64,000 nucleotides of DNA from Arthrobacter sp042667405 (lineage in GTDB: Bacteria; Actinomycetota; Actinomycetes; Actinomycetales; Micrococcaceae), in contig NZ_JBHVAL010000013.1 in NCBI RefSeq assembly GCF_042667405.1, positions 1 to 64,000 of the forward strand, written 5' to 3'. The notes under the pieces are model-generated. The model was given only the letters and a program-made list of their open reading frames with translations. It made no database searches and was not told the origin of the DNA. Positions 34,822-42,940 of this stretch are shown here, piece by piece (within the stretch, counting starts at the first letter, position 1; the number at the start of each line of letters is the position of its first letter). A program made the translations under genes and the position numbers.

Positions 34822-35256
34822 TCAGGCGGGTGTGGAGACCCGCTCCAGCAAGGCCCGGACGATGGGAAGGTCCGCAGGAATCCACGGAAGAGCCAGAGCT
34901 TCCCCATGATCGGCCAACGGGACCCAGCGGAGTTCGTCATGGTCTTCAAGCGCAACGGGTTGGCCCGCTGTCACTTCAGCGAACCACACCCGCATGCTGG
35001 CCCGCTCATTGAGTGCCCAGCCTGCCACGCTCCCTGATTCCAGCTCCGGGCCGAGCTGAACCTCGATTCCCAGCTCCTCCGCGAGTTCGCGGTGCAATGC
35101 CGCTTCCGGGGTTTCACCTGGTTCAACCTTGCCGCCGGGGAATTCCCACATGCCCGCGAATTGGGGTGGGGCCGTACGACGGGCTACCAGCAAATTTCCA
35201 GGGGCTACCAAAGAGTCGACGATGGCCGCACCAACGACGTTTATCACTGCAGTCAC
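34822..35256 (-). CDS. Nudix hydrolase, MutT/(d)NTP pyrophosphohydrolase type
   Basis: A 144-aa Nudix enzyme with a complete box GxxxxxETPEAALHRELAEELGI (about 42-64) and the substrate-site segment QFAGMWEFPGGK before it, as in MutT-type 8-oxo-dGTP or related nucleotide hydrolases. TAGACT ends 6 nt before GTG 35256, with no Shine-Dalgarno, so it may be leaderless. It is convergent with the radical SAM gene across 18 bp. Confidence 0.88.
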   Translation of the reverse strand: MTAVINVVGAAIVDSLVAPGNLLVARRTAPPQFAGMWEFPGGKVEPGETPEAALHRELAEELGIEVQLGPELESGSVAGWALNERASMRVWFAEVTAGQPVALEDHDELRWVPLADHGEALALPWIPADLPIVRALLERVSTPA

Positions 35257-35385
35257 GGCAACAGTCTATGGGCCGGACCGTGGGCATGGTCACAGGAGTA
35301 ACCCCTGATCCCAACAGCAAACTAGACTTGTTATCGGATTTTCTTCCATTTTTCCCAGCTCAAACGCCGCCCCAGAAACAGGTCT

Positions 35386-36594
35386 ATGTCTACCACCGTG
35401 TTCCAGCCCGTCGCCGTCAAGAAGTCGGGGCGCCACCTTGGCTTGGCCATCCTGGCCCTGGCCATGGGCGGGTTTGCCATCGGCACCACAGAGTTCGCCA
35501 TGATGGGCCTGTTGAAGGAGGTCGAGACGGGCCTGGGGATCAGCACCCCACAAGCGGGCAGCCTCATCTCGGCCTACGCACTGGGTGTAGTCATCGGAGC
35601 CCCTGTCTTCGCTGCGTTGGGAGCGAAGTTGCCCCGCAAGCACTTGGCACTGGGTCTCATGCTGTTCCTGGCGATAGCGAACCTGACGTCTTTCATTGCT
35701 CCGGACTACGGCCTGATGCTGCTCTCCCGCTTCGCTTCGGGCCTTCCGCATGGAGCGTTCTTCGGGGTGGCAGCCGTCATCGCTGCGGGCCTTGTGGCTC
35801 CCACCAAACGCGGCTGGGCCATCTCCATGGTCATGGCGGGCCTGACGGTCTCCAATGTCATCGGAGTCCCCTTGGCTACGTGGGTGGGCCAGACCTTTGG
35901 GTGGCGCCTGCTCTTCGTCATCGTCGGCGCCATCGGCCTGCTCACGGTTGCCATGATGTGGAAGTTTGTCCCCTTCGAAGCTGCGCACCCGGACGCCAGC
36001 ATCCGCCGGGAACTTGGAGCGCTGAAGAGGCTTCAGGTGTGGCTGGCCCTCCTGATCGGCATCATCGGTTTCGGCGGCTTCTTCGCCGTGTACACCTACA
36101 TCGCACACACCATGACGTCCGTGGCCGGCCTCCCCGAGTACCTCATTCCCGCCGTCGTTGCCCTTTATGGACTCGGCATGGTTGTCGGAAACATCATCGG
36201 TGGCCGGCTGGCGGACAAGTCCGTGATGGGTACCATCTACTGGGTCATGCCCGGTATCGCCGCTGCGCTGGTGGTCTACGCCATCGCAGCCCACTGGGCC
36301 TGGTCGGCTTTCCTGATGGCCTTCGTGGTCGGCGGTATCGGCTCGATGCTGACGCCGGCACTGCAGACCAGGCTCCTCGACTCAGCCCCGGGCGCCGCCT
36401 CGCTGGCCTCGTCGCTGAACCACTCAGCCCTCAACATCGCCAACGCCCTGGGTGCCTTCCTCGGTGGCACGGTCATTGCCTGGGGCTGGGGTTACGTCGC
36501 CCCCGCCCTGGTAGGTGCGGTTCTCGCCCTCCTCGGCTTGGGCGTTGCTGTCATCAGTGGCATCGTGGAACGCAGGACCACCCTGACCTCCTGA
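35386..36594 (+). CDS. MFS transporter, AraJ-like DHA1 exporter
   Basis: A 402-aa proton-driven transporter with 12 hydrophobic segments. It has the DHA1 opening ALAMGGFAIGTTEFAMMGLL (about 21-40) and the GLPHGAFFG segment (about 119-127), as in AraJ/sugar-efflux and chloramphenicol-type exporters. Substrate unknown. ATG 35386 opens the family N-terminus. The preceding 129 bp include TAGACT and a long AT-richer stretch but no clear operator. Confidence 0.86.
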   Translation: MSTTVFQPVAVKKSGRHLGLAILALAMGGFAIGTTEFAMMGLLKEVETGLGISTPQAGSLISAYALGVVIGAPVFAALGAKLPRKHLALGLMLFLAIANLTSFIAPDYGLMLLSRFASGLPHGAFFGVAAVIAAGLVAPTKRGWAISMVMAGLTVSNVIGVPLATWVGQTFGWRLLFVIVGAIGLLTVAMMWKFVPFEAAHPDASIRRELGALKRLQVWLALLIGIIGFGGFFAVYTYIAHTMTSVAGLPEYLIPAVVALYGLGMVVGNIIGGRLADKSVMGTIYWVMPGIAAALVVYAIAAHWAWSAFLMAFVVGGIGSMLTPALQTRLLDSAPGAASLASSLNHSALNIANALGAFLGGTVIAWGWGYVAPALVGAVLALLGLGVAVISGIVERRTTLTS

Positions 36595-36609
36595 TCGCCA
36601 GTGGCATCA

Positions 36610-36649
36610 AACGACGAATGGCTCCGCATCCGCGGAGCCATTCGTCGTT
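36610..36649. terminator. Bidirectional hairpin between convergent transporter genes
   Basis: AACGACGAATGGCTCCGC, loop ATCC and GCGGAGCCATTCGTCGTT make a perfect 18-bp stem, the longest perfect hairpin I see in the window. No run of T follows on either strand beyond GTT, so it may act as a stem-only terminator or transcript stabiliser. Confidence 0.7.
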
Positions 36650-36681
36650 AATCACCTGAATTCACAGGCTTAATGAAGTCG

Positions 36682-37605
36682 CTAGGCCTGGGCCTGGACA
36701 CGCTCAATGTCAGGTTCAAGGTAGATGACCCGAGCGATCGGAACCGCCGCACGGATCCGTTGCTCGGCGTCGTCGATTCCCTTCGCGATCTCTTCGCCGG
36801 TCTCGGAAGCTCCCATGGAGATCTTGGCGGCAACCAGCAACTCATCCGGACCGAGGTGCAGGGTCTTGAGATGGATGATCCGGGTGCCGTCGGCCTGCAA
36901 AGCTTCGGAGATGCGCTGGACGTCTTCCTTCGTGGCAGACTCCCCCAACAGCAGCGATTTGGTTTCCATGGCCAAAACCACAGCGATGGCGACCAGCAGC
37001 AAGCCAATCATCGCGGTACCGAGGGCGTCCCAGACTCCGTCTCCGGTGACCAGGGTCATGCTGACGCCGAAGAGCGCAAAGACCAAACCAAGCAGGGCGC
37101 CGAAATCTTCGAGCAAGATGACGGGAAGTTCGGGCTGCTTGGCGTTGCGGACAAACTTGACCCAGCTCTGCTTGCCGCGGACGTGGTTCGATTCGATGAT
37201 TGCCGTGCGGAAGGAGAAACCTTCAGCGATGATCGCCCCCACCAGAACAGCCAGGGGCACCCACCAGAAGCTGCCCTCGATGCCGTGCGGATGCTGGAAC
37301 TTCTCCCAGGCCTCATAGAGGGCAAACAGGCCACCGACGCTGAACAACACAATGGAAACGATGAAAGCGTAAATATAGCGTTCCCGGCCATAGCCAAAAG
37401 GATGCTCCGGGCTGGCGGCCCGCTTGGAACGCTTGCCTCCAACCAGCAACAGGACCTGGTTGCCGGAATCGGCCACAGAGTGGATTGCCTCTGCGAGCAT
37501 GGACGATGACGCTGTCAGGAAAAACGCAATGAACTTCAGAACAGCGATGGTCAGATTGGCGGCAAGTGCCGCCACAATCGCTTTGGTACCGCCACCTGCA
37601 GCCAC
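36682..37605 (-). CDS. Cation diffusion facilitator (CDF) family transporter
   Basis: A 307-aa divalent-metal/proton antiporter. Six TM segments; the first metal-site motif HSVAD (His42 to Asp46) in TM2; and a cytoplasmic C-terminal domain with IIHLKTLHLGPDELLV (about 240-255). The HSVADSGNQ form is usual for SLC30A9-like/CDF proteins; metal identity cannot be told. I chose GTG 37605, preceded by AGAGGTGAAG, over the upstream TTG 37650, which lacks a ribosome-binding sequence. Confidence 0.9.
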   Translation of the reverse strand: MAAGGGTKAIVAALAANLTIAVLKFIAFFLTASSSMLAEAIHSVADSGNQVLLLVGGKRSKRAASPEHPFGYGRERYIYAFIVSIVLFSVGGLFALYEAWEKFQHPHGIEGSFWWVPLAVLVGAIIAEGFSFRTAIIESNHVRGKQSWVKFVRNAKQPELPVILLEDFGALLGLVFALFGVSMTLVTGDGVWDALGTAMIGLLLVAIAVVLAMETKSLLLGESATKEDVQRISEALQADGTRIIHLKTLHLGPDELLVAAKISMGASETGEEIAKGIDDAEQRIRAAVPIARVIYLEPDIERVQAQA

Positions 37606-37705
37606 GAAAGCTTCACCTCTTCGGGTATGGGAAAGTATGGGAAAGGCCAAGAAGAGTCGTCATCGTCTGATCTTGCAAGCAATACCGTACCCGGCGGCGC
37701 GGTAT

Positions 37706-38617
37706 TTACACATTCTCCACTCGGGCGCCTCGCTGCGAACGCGCACTGGCATAAAGACAAACAGTGGCGGCGGTGCCCAGGTTCAAGCTTTCCGCTGCCC
37801 CGTAGACGGGCACGGCGACACGGTGGTCGGCCAGTGCCAGCTCTTCGTCCGACAAGCCTTGGGCCTCATTGCCGAAGAGCCACGCGGTAGGGGCTTCCAG
37901 GGCGTAGTCGGACGCCACGGAGCCATTGCCCAGCCGCCGCGCGGCATTTTCGTCCTGGAGCTTGTCCAGGTTGAGGGTTCCGTAGCCGTCAGCGGCCAGG
38001 ATTCCGATCCCGCGTTCCCGGCACCGGGCCACAAGTTCTTCGACGTCCACGCCCAGGACCACTGGAAGGTGAAAGAGTGAACCGGCAGTGGAGCGGACAG
38101 CCTTCGGGTTGTAGATGTCCACACTGGAACCGGTCAGGACAACAGCGTCCGCTCCGGCCGCATCAGCGGCACGAAGGACGGTGCCGGCATTGCCGGGGTC
38201 ACGCACCTGGCACATGACCGCGAGAAGCCGGGGACCGGCGTCGAGCACTGACTCGAGGCTGACGTCCACAAAACTGCAGACAGCGACGATCCCTTGGGGG
38301 TTGACTGTGTCCGCCATGGCGGACAGAACGTCATCGCTCGCCAGCCGGAGCAACGTACCCTGCGCCAGGTCGGCGAGCTCGGGCAGGCGGTCGAGACACG
38401 CCTCGCTGGCAAAAACTTCATGCACGACGGCGGCCCCTCCGGCCGCCGTGCGCTCACGGTGCAGGGTCAACGCCTCACGCACCGCCTGCGGACCTTCAGC
38501 AAGGAACCGTCCGCGTTTTAAACGCGCCGGGCGCCCGGCAAGCTTGGCGACATCCCTCACCCGATCTGCTCGGGGGTTGGTCATCGTAAAGTCTTGCGGG
38601 CGCCCGGTTTCGTTCAT
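37706..38617 (-). CDS. TrmH-family RNA 2'-O-methyltransferase
   Basis: A 303-aa SPOUT enzyme that methylates a ribose in tRNA or 23S rRNA. The N-terminal substrate-binding domain (about 10-110) is followed by the knotted domain with motif 1 VRDPGNAGTVLRAADAAGAD (about 136-155), motif 2 LFGNEAQGL and motif 3 VAVPVYGAAESLNLGTA. ATG 38617 has TAAAGT seven bases ahead and no Shine-Dalgarno. ATG 38584 is the alternative. It lies 26 bp after rplT, so read-through from the ribosomal operon is likely, as is usual in actinobacteria. Confidence 0.93.
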   Translation of the reverse strand: MNETGRPQDFTMTNPRADRVRDVAKLAGRPARLKRGRFLAEGPQAVREALTLHRERTAAGGAAVVHEVFASEACLDRLPELADLAQGTLLRLASDDVLSAMADTVNPQGIVAVCSFVDVSLESVLDAGPRLLAVMCQVRDPGNAGTVLRAADAAGADAVVLTGSSVDIYNPKAVRSTAGSLFHLPVVLGVDVEELVARCRERGIGILAADGYGTLNLDKLQDENAARRLGNGSVASDYALEAPTAWLFGNEAQGLSDEELALADHRVAVPVYGAAESLNLGTAATVCLYASARSQRGARVENV

Positions 38618-38643
38618 ATATAGAACTTTAGTGGCAGTTGCGA

Positions 38644-39309
38644 CTAGTTCTTGATCTGCTGGCGGGCTTCGCCGCCGGCCGGCTCGAAACCGGCAGCCTT
38701 TGCAGCTTCGACCGTGGAGAACCAGTACTCAGCAGCGGTGGTGTTGTACCAGGTGGAACCCGGCACGTGGTACTTCTTGGACTCGGCGTTGCCCTTGATG
38801 GCGTAGCCTTCCGGAGCCTCGTCACCGTCAGCGGCAACTGCGCCGTCGATGGCCGGCTTCTCGGAAACGACAGCCTTGACAGCCGGAGCGGTAGCAACAG
38901 CCGGAGCAACCTTGGCCTTCGGGGCAGCCTTGGCAGCCGGAGCGGAGGTGTCAGCCGGGAGTGCACCCTTGGCAACGTTCACCAGGGCGGCGAAAGCGTT
39001 GGCGTCGGAGACAGCCAGTTCAGCCAGCATACGGCGGTCAACCTCAACCTCAGCAGCCTTCAGGCCCTGGATGAGACGGTTGTAGGTGAGGCCGTTGGCG
39101 CGGGATGCAGCGTTGATACGCTGGATCCAGAGGCGACGGAAGTCGCCCTTCTTCTTGCGGCGGTCGCCGTAGCTGTACACAAACGAGTGCAGCAGCTGCT
39201 CTTTTGCCTTGCGGTACAGGCGCGAACGCTGACCGCGGTAACCCTTGGCGCGTTCGAGGACAACCCGGCGCTTCTTGTGGGCGTTTACCGCCCGCTTCAC
39301 ACGTGCCAC
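38644..39309 (-). CDS. rplT: 50S ribosomal protein L20 with C-terminal extension (sunset-type domain)
   Basis: Residues 1-118 are a normal L20 that binds 23S rRNA early in 50S assembly. Residues 119-166 are an Ala/Lys/Pro-rich linker, and 167-213 form a small domain beginning IKGNAESKKYHVPGS with the WYNTTAAEYWFST segment, recognisable as the actinobacterial sunset domain. At 221 aa it is about 100 aa longer than a typical L20. The frame is continuous with no frameshift. The role of the added domain is unknown. Third gene of infC-rpmI-rplT. Confidence 0.96.
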   Translation of the reverse strand: MARVKRAVNAHKKRRVVLERAKGYRGQRSRLYRKAKEQLLHSFVYSYGDRRKKKGDFRRLWIQRINAASRANGLTYNRLIQGLKAAEVEVDRRMLAELAVSDANAFAALVNVAKGALPADTSAPAAKAAPKAKVAPAVATAPAVKAVVSEKPAIDGAVAADGDEAPEGYAIKGNAESKKYHVPGSTWYNTTAAEYWFSTVEAAKAAGFEPAGGEARQQIKN

Positions 39310-39428
39310 GTGCGTACTCCTTCAGAAATCTTTATCCCAAGCTGCTACTGCCGGAATCCCGGCCGGCCTGAGAAGGCTTTTGGTGTAGTCGGTTCCTGCC
39401 GGATGGCAGTAACCAAAGAACTTGGAAC

Positions 39429-39623
39429 TTAGAGGCCGAGCATCTTCTTGATGACCTTGGCGTCACCCTTGAAGACGAGCTTGTCGCCGGCGAGGCGACG
39501 GGTCAGCCTGGAGGACTTGTGCTCCAGGTAGTGACGGCGGTTGGCCTGCTGACGCTTCAGCTTGCCCGTACCGGTCAGCTTGAAGCGCTTCTTAGCACCG
39601 CTGTGGGTCTTCATCTTCGGCAT
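39429..39623 (-). CDS. rpmI: 50S ribosomal protein L35
   Basis: A 64-aa basic protein with the L35 start PKMKTHSGAKKRF and normal length. AAGGAG precedes ATG 39623. Lies between infC and rplT with 117-119 bp gaps, the usual order. It is a late-assembling 50S subunit protein. Confidence 0.97.
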   Translation of the reverse strand: MPKMKTHSGAKKRFKLTGTGKLKRQQANRRHYLEHKSSRLTRRLAGDKLVFKGDAKVIKKMLGL

Positions 39624-39740
39624 GGGAACCGATCTCCTTACGTATCCACGGACAAGTCCGCGATTCTTTCGCGCAGCCGGCCAACGGGGGCCGACGTGCT
39701 GGTTGCTTGCCGGTGGAGGCGAGGCCTCCGCGGCGTTGAA

Positions 39741-40736
39741 CTAAGTGGTCTTGCGGGCTGCAGGCTTCGGAGCGGCCTTGGGGGCCGCAGGCCGGGCTGC
39801 GGGCTTGGGAGCCGCCGGCTTGGCGACAGGCTTGGGAGCCGAGGGAACTGCAGGCTTCGGAGCCGCGGCCGGAACAGCAGGCTTGGGAGCCGCCTCTACC
39901 GGCGCTGCCTTGGGAGCCGGAGCTTCCTCGGCAACGGGTGCTTCTTCTGCTGCTTCAGGCGCCTCTTCGGCAACCGGAGCCTCAGAGGCAACTTCTTCGA
40001 CGACCGGCGCTTCTTCAGCTGCGGGCGCCTCGGTTGCTGTCGCCGGAGCTTCCTGCTTGGTTTCCTCTTCAGAAACCTTGAAGCCTTCGGGCAGAAGGTC
40101 AGCAATGCTCTGCGTCAGCGGAGCCTGCTCCCCCGTGGTGTCCACGCGCGCTGCGGCCTTGGCTTCGTTCTGGGCCTTGGCTTCTGCGCGCTGGCTGGCA
40201 CGGCGGGCTTCGGCCTTGGCCTCTGCCTTGTTCTTCAGCGGTCCGATCACCATGACCATGTTGCGGCCATCGATGCGCGGGCTGGACTCAATGACGCCAA
40301 CCTCGGCCACATCTTCAGCGAAACGCTGCAGCAGGCGGATGCCCATTTCAGGACGCTGCTGCTCGCGGCCACGGAACTGGATCATGGCCTTGACCTTGTC
40401 ACCGGCTCCGAGGAAGCGCAGAGCGTGCCCACGCTTGGTTTCGTAGTCGTGCTTGTCGATCTTGAGGCGGAAACGAATTTCCTTGAGAACCGTGTTGGTC
40501 TGGTTCTTGCGGGCTTCGCGCGCCTTGACTGCGGCTTCGTACTTGTACTTGCCGAAGTCCATCAACTTGCAAACAGGAGGCTTAGCCTGCGGCGCAACTT
40601 CAACGAGGTCGAGATCGGATTCTGCAGCCAGACGCAGTGCGTCCTCGATGCGGACAATTCCTACCTGTTCGCCGGCAGGACCGACCAGCCGCACCTCGGG
40701 GACGCGGATACGCTCATTGATTCTTGGCTCGCTAAT
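39741..40736 (-). CDS. infC: Translation initiation factor IF-3 with long Ala/Pro/Glu-rich C-terminal tail
   Basis: IF3 keeps the 30S subunit free and checks start-codon choice. The 331-aa product begins (ATT)SEPRINERIRVPEVRLVG, then the N-domain (about 1-75), linker, and C-domain (about 85-175). After a charged stretch, residues about 210-331 are made almost entirely of Ala, Pro, Glu and Lys. Normal IF3 is about 180-200 aa. The family N-terminus can only be reached from the ATT at 40736, eight bases after AGGAG. An AUU start is a classic infC feature that lets IF3 repress its own translation. The first standard codon (GTG 40694) would lose conserved residues. Confidence 0.95.
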   Translation of the reverse strand: MSEPRINERIRVPEVRLVGPAGEQVGIVRIEDALRLAAESDLDLVEVAPQAKPPVCKLMDFGKYKYEAAVKAREARKNQTNTVLKEIRFRLKIDKHDYETKRGHALRFLGAGDKVKAMIQFRGREQQRPEMGIRLLQRFAEDVAEVGVIESSPRIDGRNMVMVIGPLKNKAEAKAEARRASQRAEAKAQNEAKAAARVDTTGEQAPLTQSIADLLPEGFKVSEEETKQEAPATATEAPAAEEAPVVEEVASEAPVAEEAPEAAEEAPVAEEAPAPKAAPVEAAPKPAVPAAAPKPAVPSAPKPVAKPAAPKPAARPAAPKAAPKPAARKTT

Positions 40737-40984
40737 GTTAAAGCTCCTGTGGTTGTGGTGGTGTCACCGGCAATAAGAGAAGGCCCCCAATTGCTGGTGC
40801 AATCGAAGGCCTCGAAGATCGGCTGCACTTCCCCAACGGGAAAGTACGCACAGCCGGGGATAACCCCGGAGTGTCCGACCAGGTACCCGGCAACCTCTTG
40901 TCCCGTAAGGGAATCCTGTCCCCGGAGGGAAACGGCTGACGCGGGTGGGAGAGAACTCCGCTTGCAAACTGAAAGACAATTCTA
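40737..40984 (-). promoter_or_regulatory. Structured 5' leader of infC-rpmI-rplT with attenuator-like hairpin
   Basis: A TAGAAT hexamer (40984-40979) is the likely -10, giving a leader of about 235 nt. It contains a CCGGGGTTATCCCCGG hairpin (about 40855-40870). Nearer the gene, AGGCCTTCGATTGC pairs with GCAATTGGGGGCCT across ACCA (40812-40781, with GU pairs), followed by TTCTCTTATTG: a terminator-like attenuator 45 bp before the start. Leaders of this operon are autoregulated by L20 or IF3 in other bacteria; the mechanism here is inferred. The divergent DUF1844 gene shares the rest of the gap. Confidence 0.6.
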
Positions 40985-41110
40985 CAGAAACAACCCGCCA
41001 AGCGCACATTGCGGTGGCGGGACTGTTGGCTATAGATCTCACCGCGGATATCCATGGTGAAAATCCTGGTGAATAACGACTTCCAGTCGGTCTGTGACAA
41101 GCTTACCAGT

Positions 41111-41506
41111 ATGAGCACTGAAGACAGCAATTCCCGCAACTCCTTCGGCGGAGACGCCCCCTCCGCTGACGCCGGGGTCTCCCAGCAGATCCGCGACATC
41201 GCCGAGGTTCCGGCCGTGGAGGTCATCACTACCGGCGCCGTTCACCTGATGAGCGCTGCAGCCGTCAAGGTTGGTCTTGCCGACGACCCCAACGCAGAAG
41301 ACCTCAAGGACCTTGACGAGGCCCGCAAGCTGATCACCGCACTTGCCGGACTGGTATCGGCCGCGGCCCCCGAAATTGGATCCCAGCATGCCGGACCGTT
41401 GCGCGATGGCCTGCGCTCCTTGCAGCTGGCCTTCCGCGAAGCCTCCATCATCCCGGACGCGCCCGGCAAGGGCCCGGGCGAAAAGTTCACCGGACCGGTG
41501 AACTAG
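41111..41506 (+). CDS. DUF1844 domain protein
   Basis: A 131-aa acidic cytoplasmic protein. The DUF1844 core (about 24-105) has VEVITTGAVHLMSAAAVKVGL and LDEARKLITALAGLV. Function unknown; it is commonly next to infC in actinobacteria, as here (divergent). ATG 41111 is used; the in-frame codon at 41054 has no support. There is no strong ribosome-binding sequence. Confidence 0.88.
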   Translation: MSTEDSNSRNSFGGDAPSADAGVSQQIRDIAEVPAVEVITTGAVHLMSAAAVKVGLADDPNAEDLKDLDEARKLITALAGLVSAAAPEIGSQHAGPLRDGLRSLQLAFREASIIPDAPGKGPGEKFTGPVN

Positions 41507-41530
41507 CCGCGTACTGCCTGCATAACCACC

Positions 41531-41565
41531 GACGGCGGGTCGACCACATTGGTCGGCCCGCCGTC
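41531..41565. terminator. Terminator between convergent DUF1844 and MFS genes
   Basis: GACGGCGGGTCGACC, five loop bases and GGTCGGCCCGCCGTC form a 15-base stem with one G-T position. It is followed by GTCGTCTGTT, a weak U-tract. Confidence 0.7.
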
Positions 41566-41590
41566 GTCGTCTGTTCACTCCCTGTTACGC

Positions 41591-42895
41591 CTAGACCTTG
41601 GCAGCCCGGCGACGAATGGATGTAAGAACCAGTCCCATGGCGCACAGCGCGACGCCGGCAATCCCCACCGCCGCGAATCCCCCGGACGGGCCGACAGTGT
41701 CGATGAAAACCCCGGCCAAGGGTGCACCCAAAGCGACACCGGCGGTGAGGGCAGAGCCGTACCAGCCCATGGCTTCGCCGCGACGATCCTCGTCCACCAG
41801 ATCCGCTACCTTCTCGGAGGACGCGGACAGGACCGGGGCACACAACAGTCCCGGGAGGAGCGAGAGGAACGCAAGGGTCCAGGTGTCATGGGCGAAGCCC
41901 ATCGGAATGGTCAAAGCGGCCATGCCCAGCAGGAGGATCATGGGCGAAACGGACAGCTTCATTGAGCCGTAGATCAGGCCGCCGACCACCGAGGCCGCGC
42001 ACCAGAAGAAGAAGACGATGCCGATTTCATTTTGGTGCCCGCCCCGCTCCAGCAGCCCCACAATGCTGACGTCGGAGCCGCTGAGCACCATGCCGGAACC
42101 AGCGGCGACTGCGAAGAGCGCGGCAACGGAAACCGTAAACCAGGTGAAGTTCCTGGCCACCCGGTTCTTCAGTGCTGAGGTGCGTGAGGTGACGGACGCC
42201 ATTTCGGAAGCCGCTTCCTGGACGTGCGCGGGGGCAGAAGCCACCATCGCAGCCTCCGCCGCAGCCAGGTCGGCCGACTCCCGGTCGGCAGATTCCTCCG
42301 GCGTGCACGCGACATCGCTCCGGGTGGGCGGGTTGAACCACATGAGGAATAGTCCCGCCACGGAAACGGAGACACCCACGGCAGTGAGGCCGAGAGCCGA
42401 ATAGCCGCTCGTGGCCACCACTGCGCCCACGGCCGGACCGATCATGAACACAACCTCGGTGGCAATGGAGTCCAGGGCGAACGCCGAACGGCGCTGTTCC
42501 CCATCCACCAAAACACCCAACGATTGTCGGACAACACTGAAGATCGGCAAGGTGAAAAGGCCGCCTATAAAAACCAGCGGCAGCAGCCACTGGTAGGAAA
42601 CGTGCGGCACAATCGACCAAATCACGGTCTCGGAAATGACGGAAGGGATCAAGGCCTTCCGCAGCCCCACCATATCCACCCTGCGGCCACGCCACGGTGC
42701 ACCCAGGGCGATGCCGATGGTCATGACCGCGGCCGCCGCTCCAGCGGCGGCATAACCTTGCCCAAGCGTCAGGACAATGTGGAGGGTGAGGAGCACCCCG
42801 GCGGCAGAATGTGGAATGCGGGCAATCATGCCCACCACCAGCAGACGCCGGACAGGCCGGATGGACAGCATCTCTTTATAGAGAGCGAAGTTCAC
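41591..42895 (-). CDS. MFS transporter
   Basis: A 434-aa, 12-helix major facilitator. A long soluble central loop (about 195-245, rich in Ala, Glu and Ser) separates two six-helix halves, and the inter-helix motif with APWRGRRVDMVG (about 66-77) corresponds to motif A. Substrate not identifiable. The start at 42895 (ATG) fits a short N-terminus before TM1. It lies 45 bp downstream of the sseB-like gene on the same strand, so it may be the end of the his-sseB transcript. Confidence 0.84.
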   Translation of the reverse strand: MNFALYKEMLSIRPVRRLLVVGMIARIPHSAAGVLLTLHIVLTLGQGYAAAGAAAAVMTIGIALGAPWRGRRVDMVGLRKALIPSVISETVIWSIVPHVSYQWLLPLVFIGGLFTLPIFSVVRQSLGVLVDGEQRRSAFALDSIATEVVFMIGPAVGAVVATSGYSALGLTAVGVSVSVAGLFLMWFNPPTRSDVACTPEESADRESADLAAAEAAMVASAPAHVQEAASEMASVTSRTSALKNRVARNFTWFTVSVAALFAVAAGSGMVLSGSDVSIVGLLERGGHQNEIGIVFFFWCAASVVGGLIYGSMKLSVSPMILLLGMAALTIPMGFAHDTWTLAFLSLLPGLLCAPVLSASSEKVADLVDEDRRGEAMGWYGSALTAGVALGAPLAGVFIDTVGPSGGFAAVGIAGVALCAMGLVLTSIRRRAAKV

Positions 42896-42940
42896 TCAAT
42901 CCTCTTTTCCCCGGGCAACCCCGGGGAACCGGACCTGCCA

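Noticed and set aside
37681..37706. AATACCG/CGGTATT inverted repeat after trmH as a terminator or metal operator
   Set aside because: Only 7-bp arms around a 12-base loop and no U-tract; support is too weak to list.
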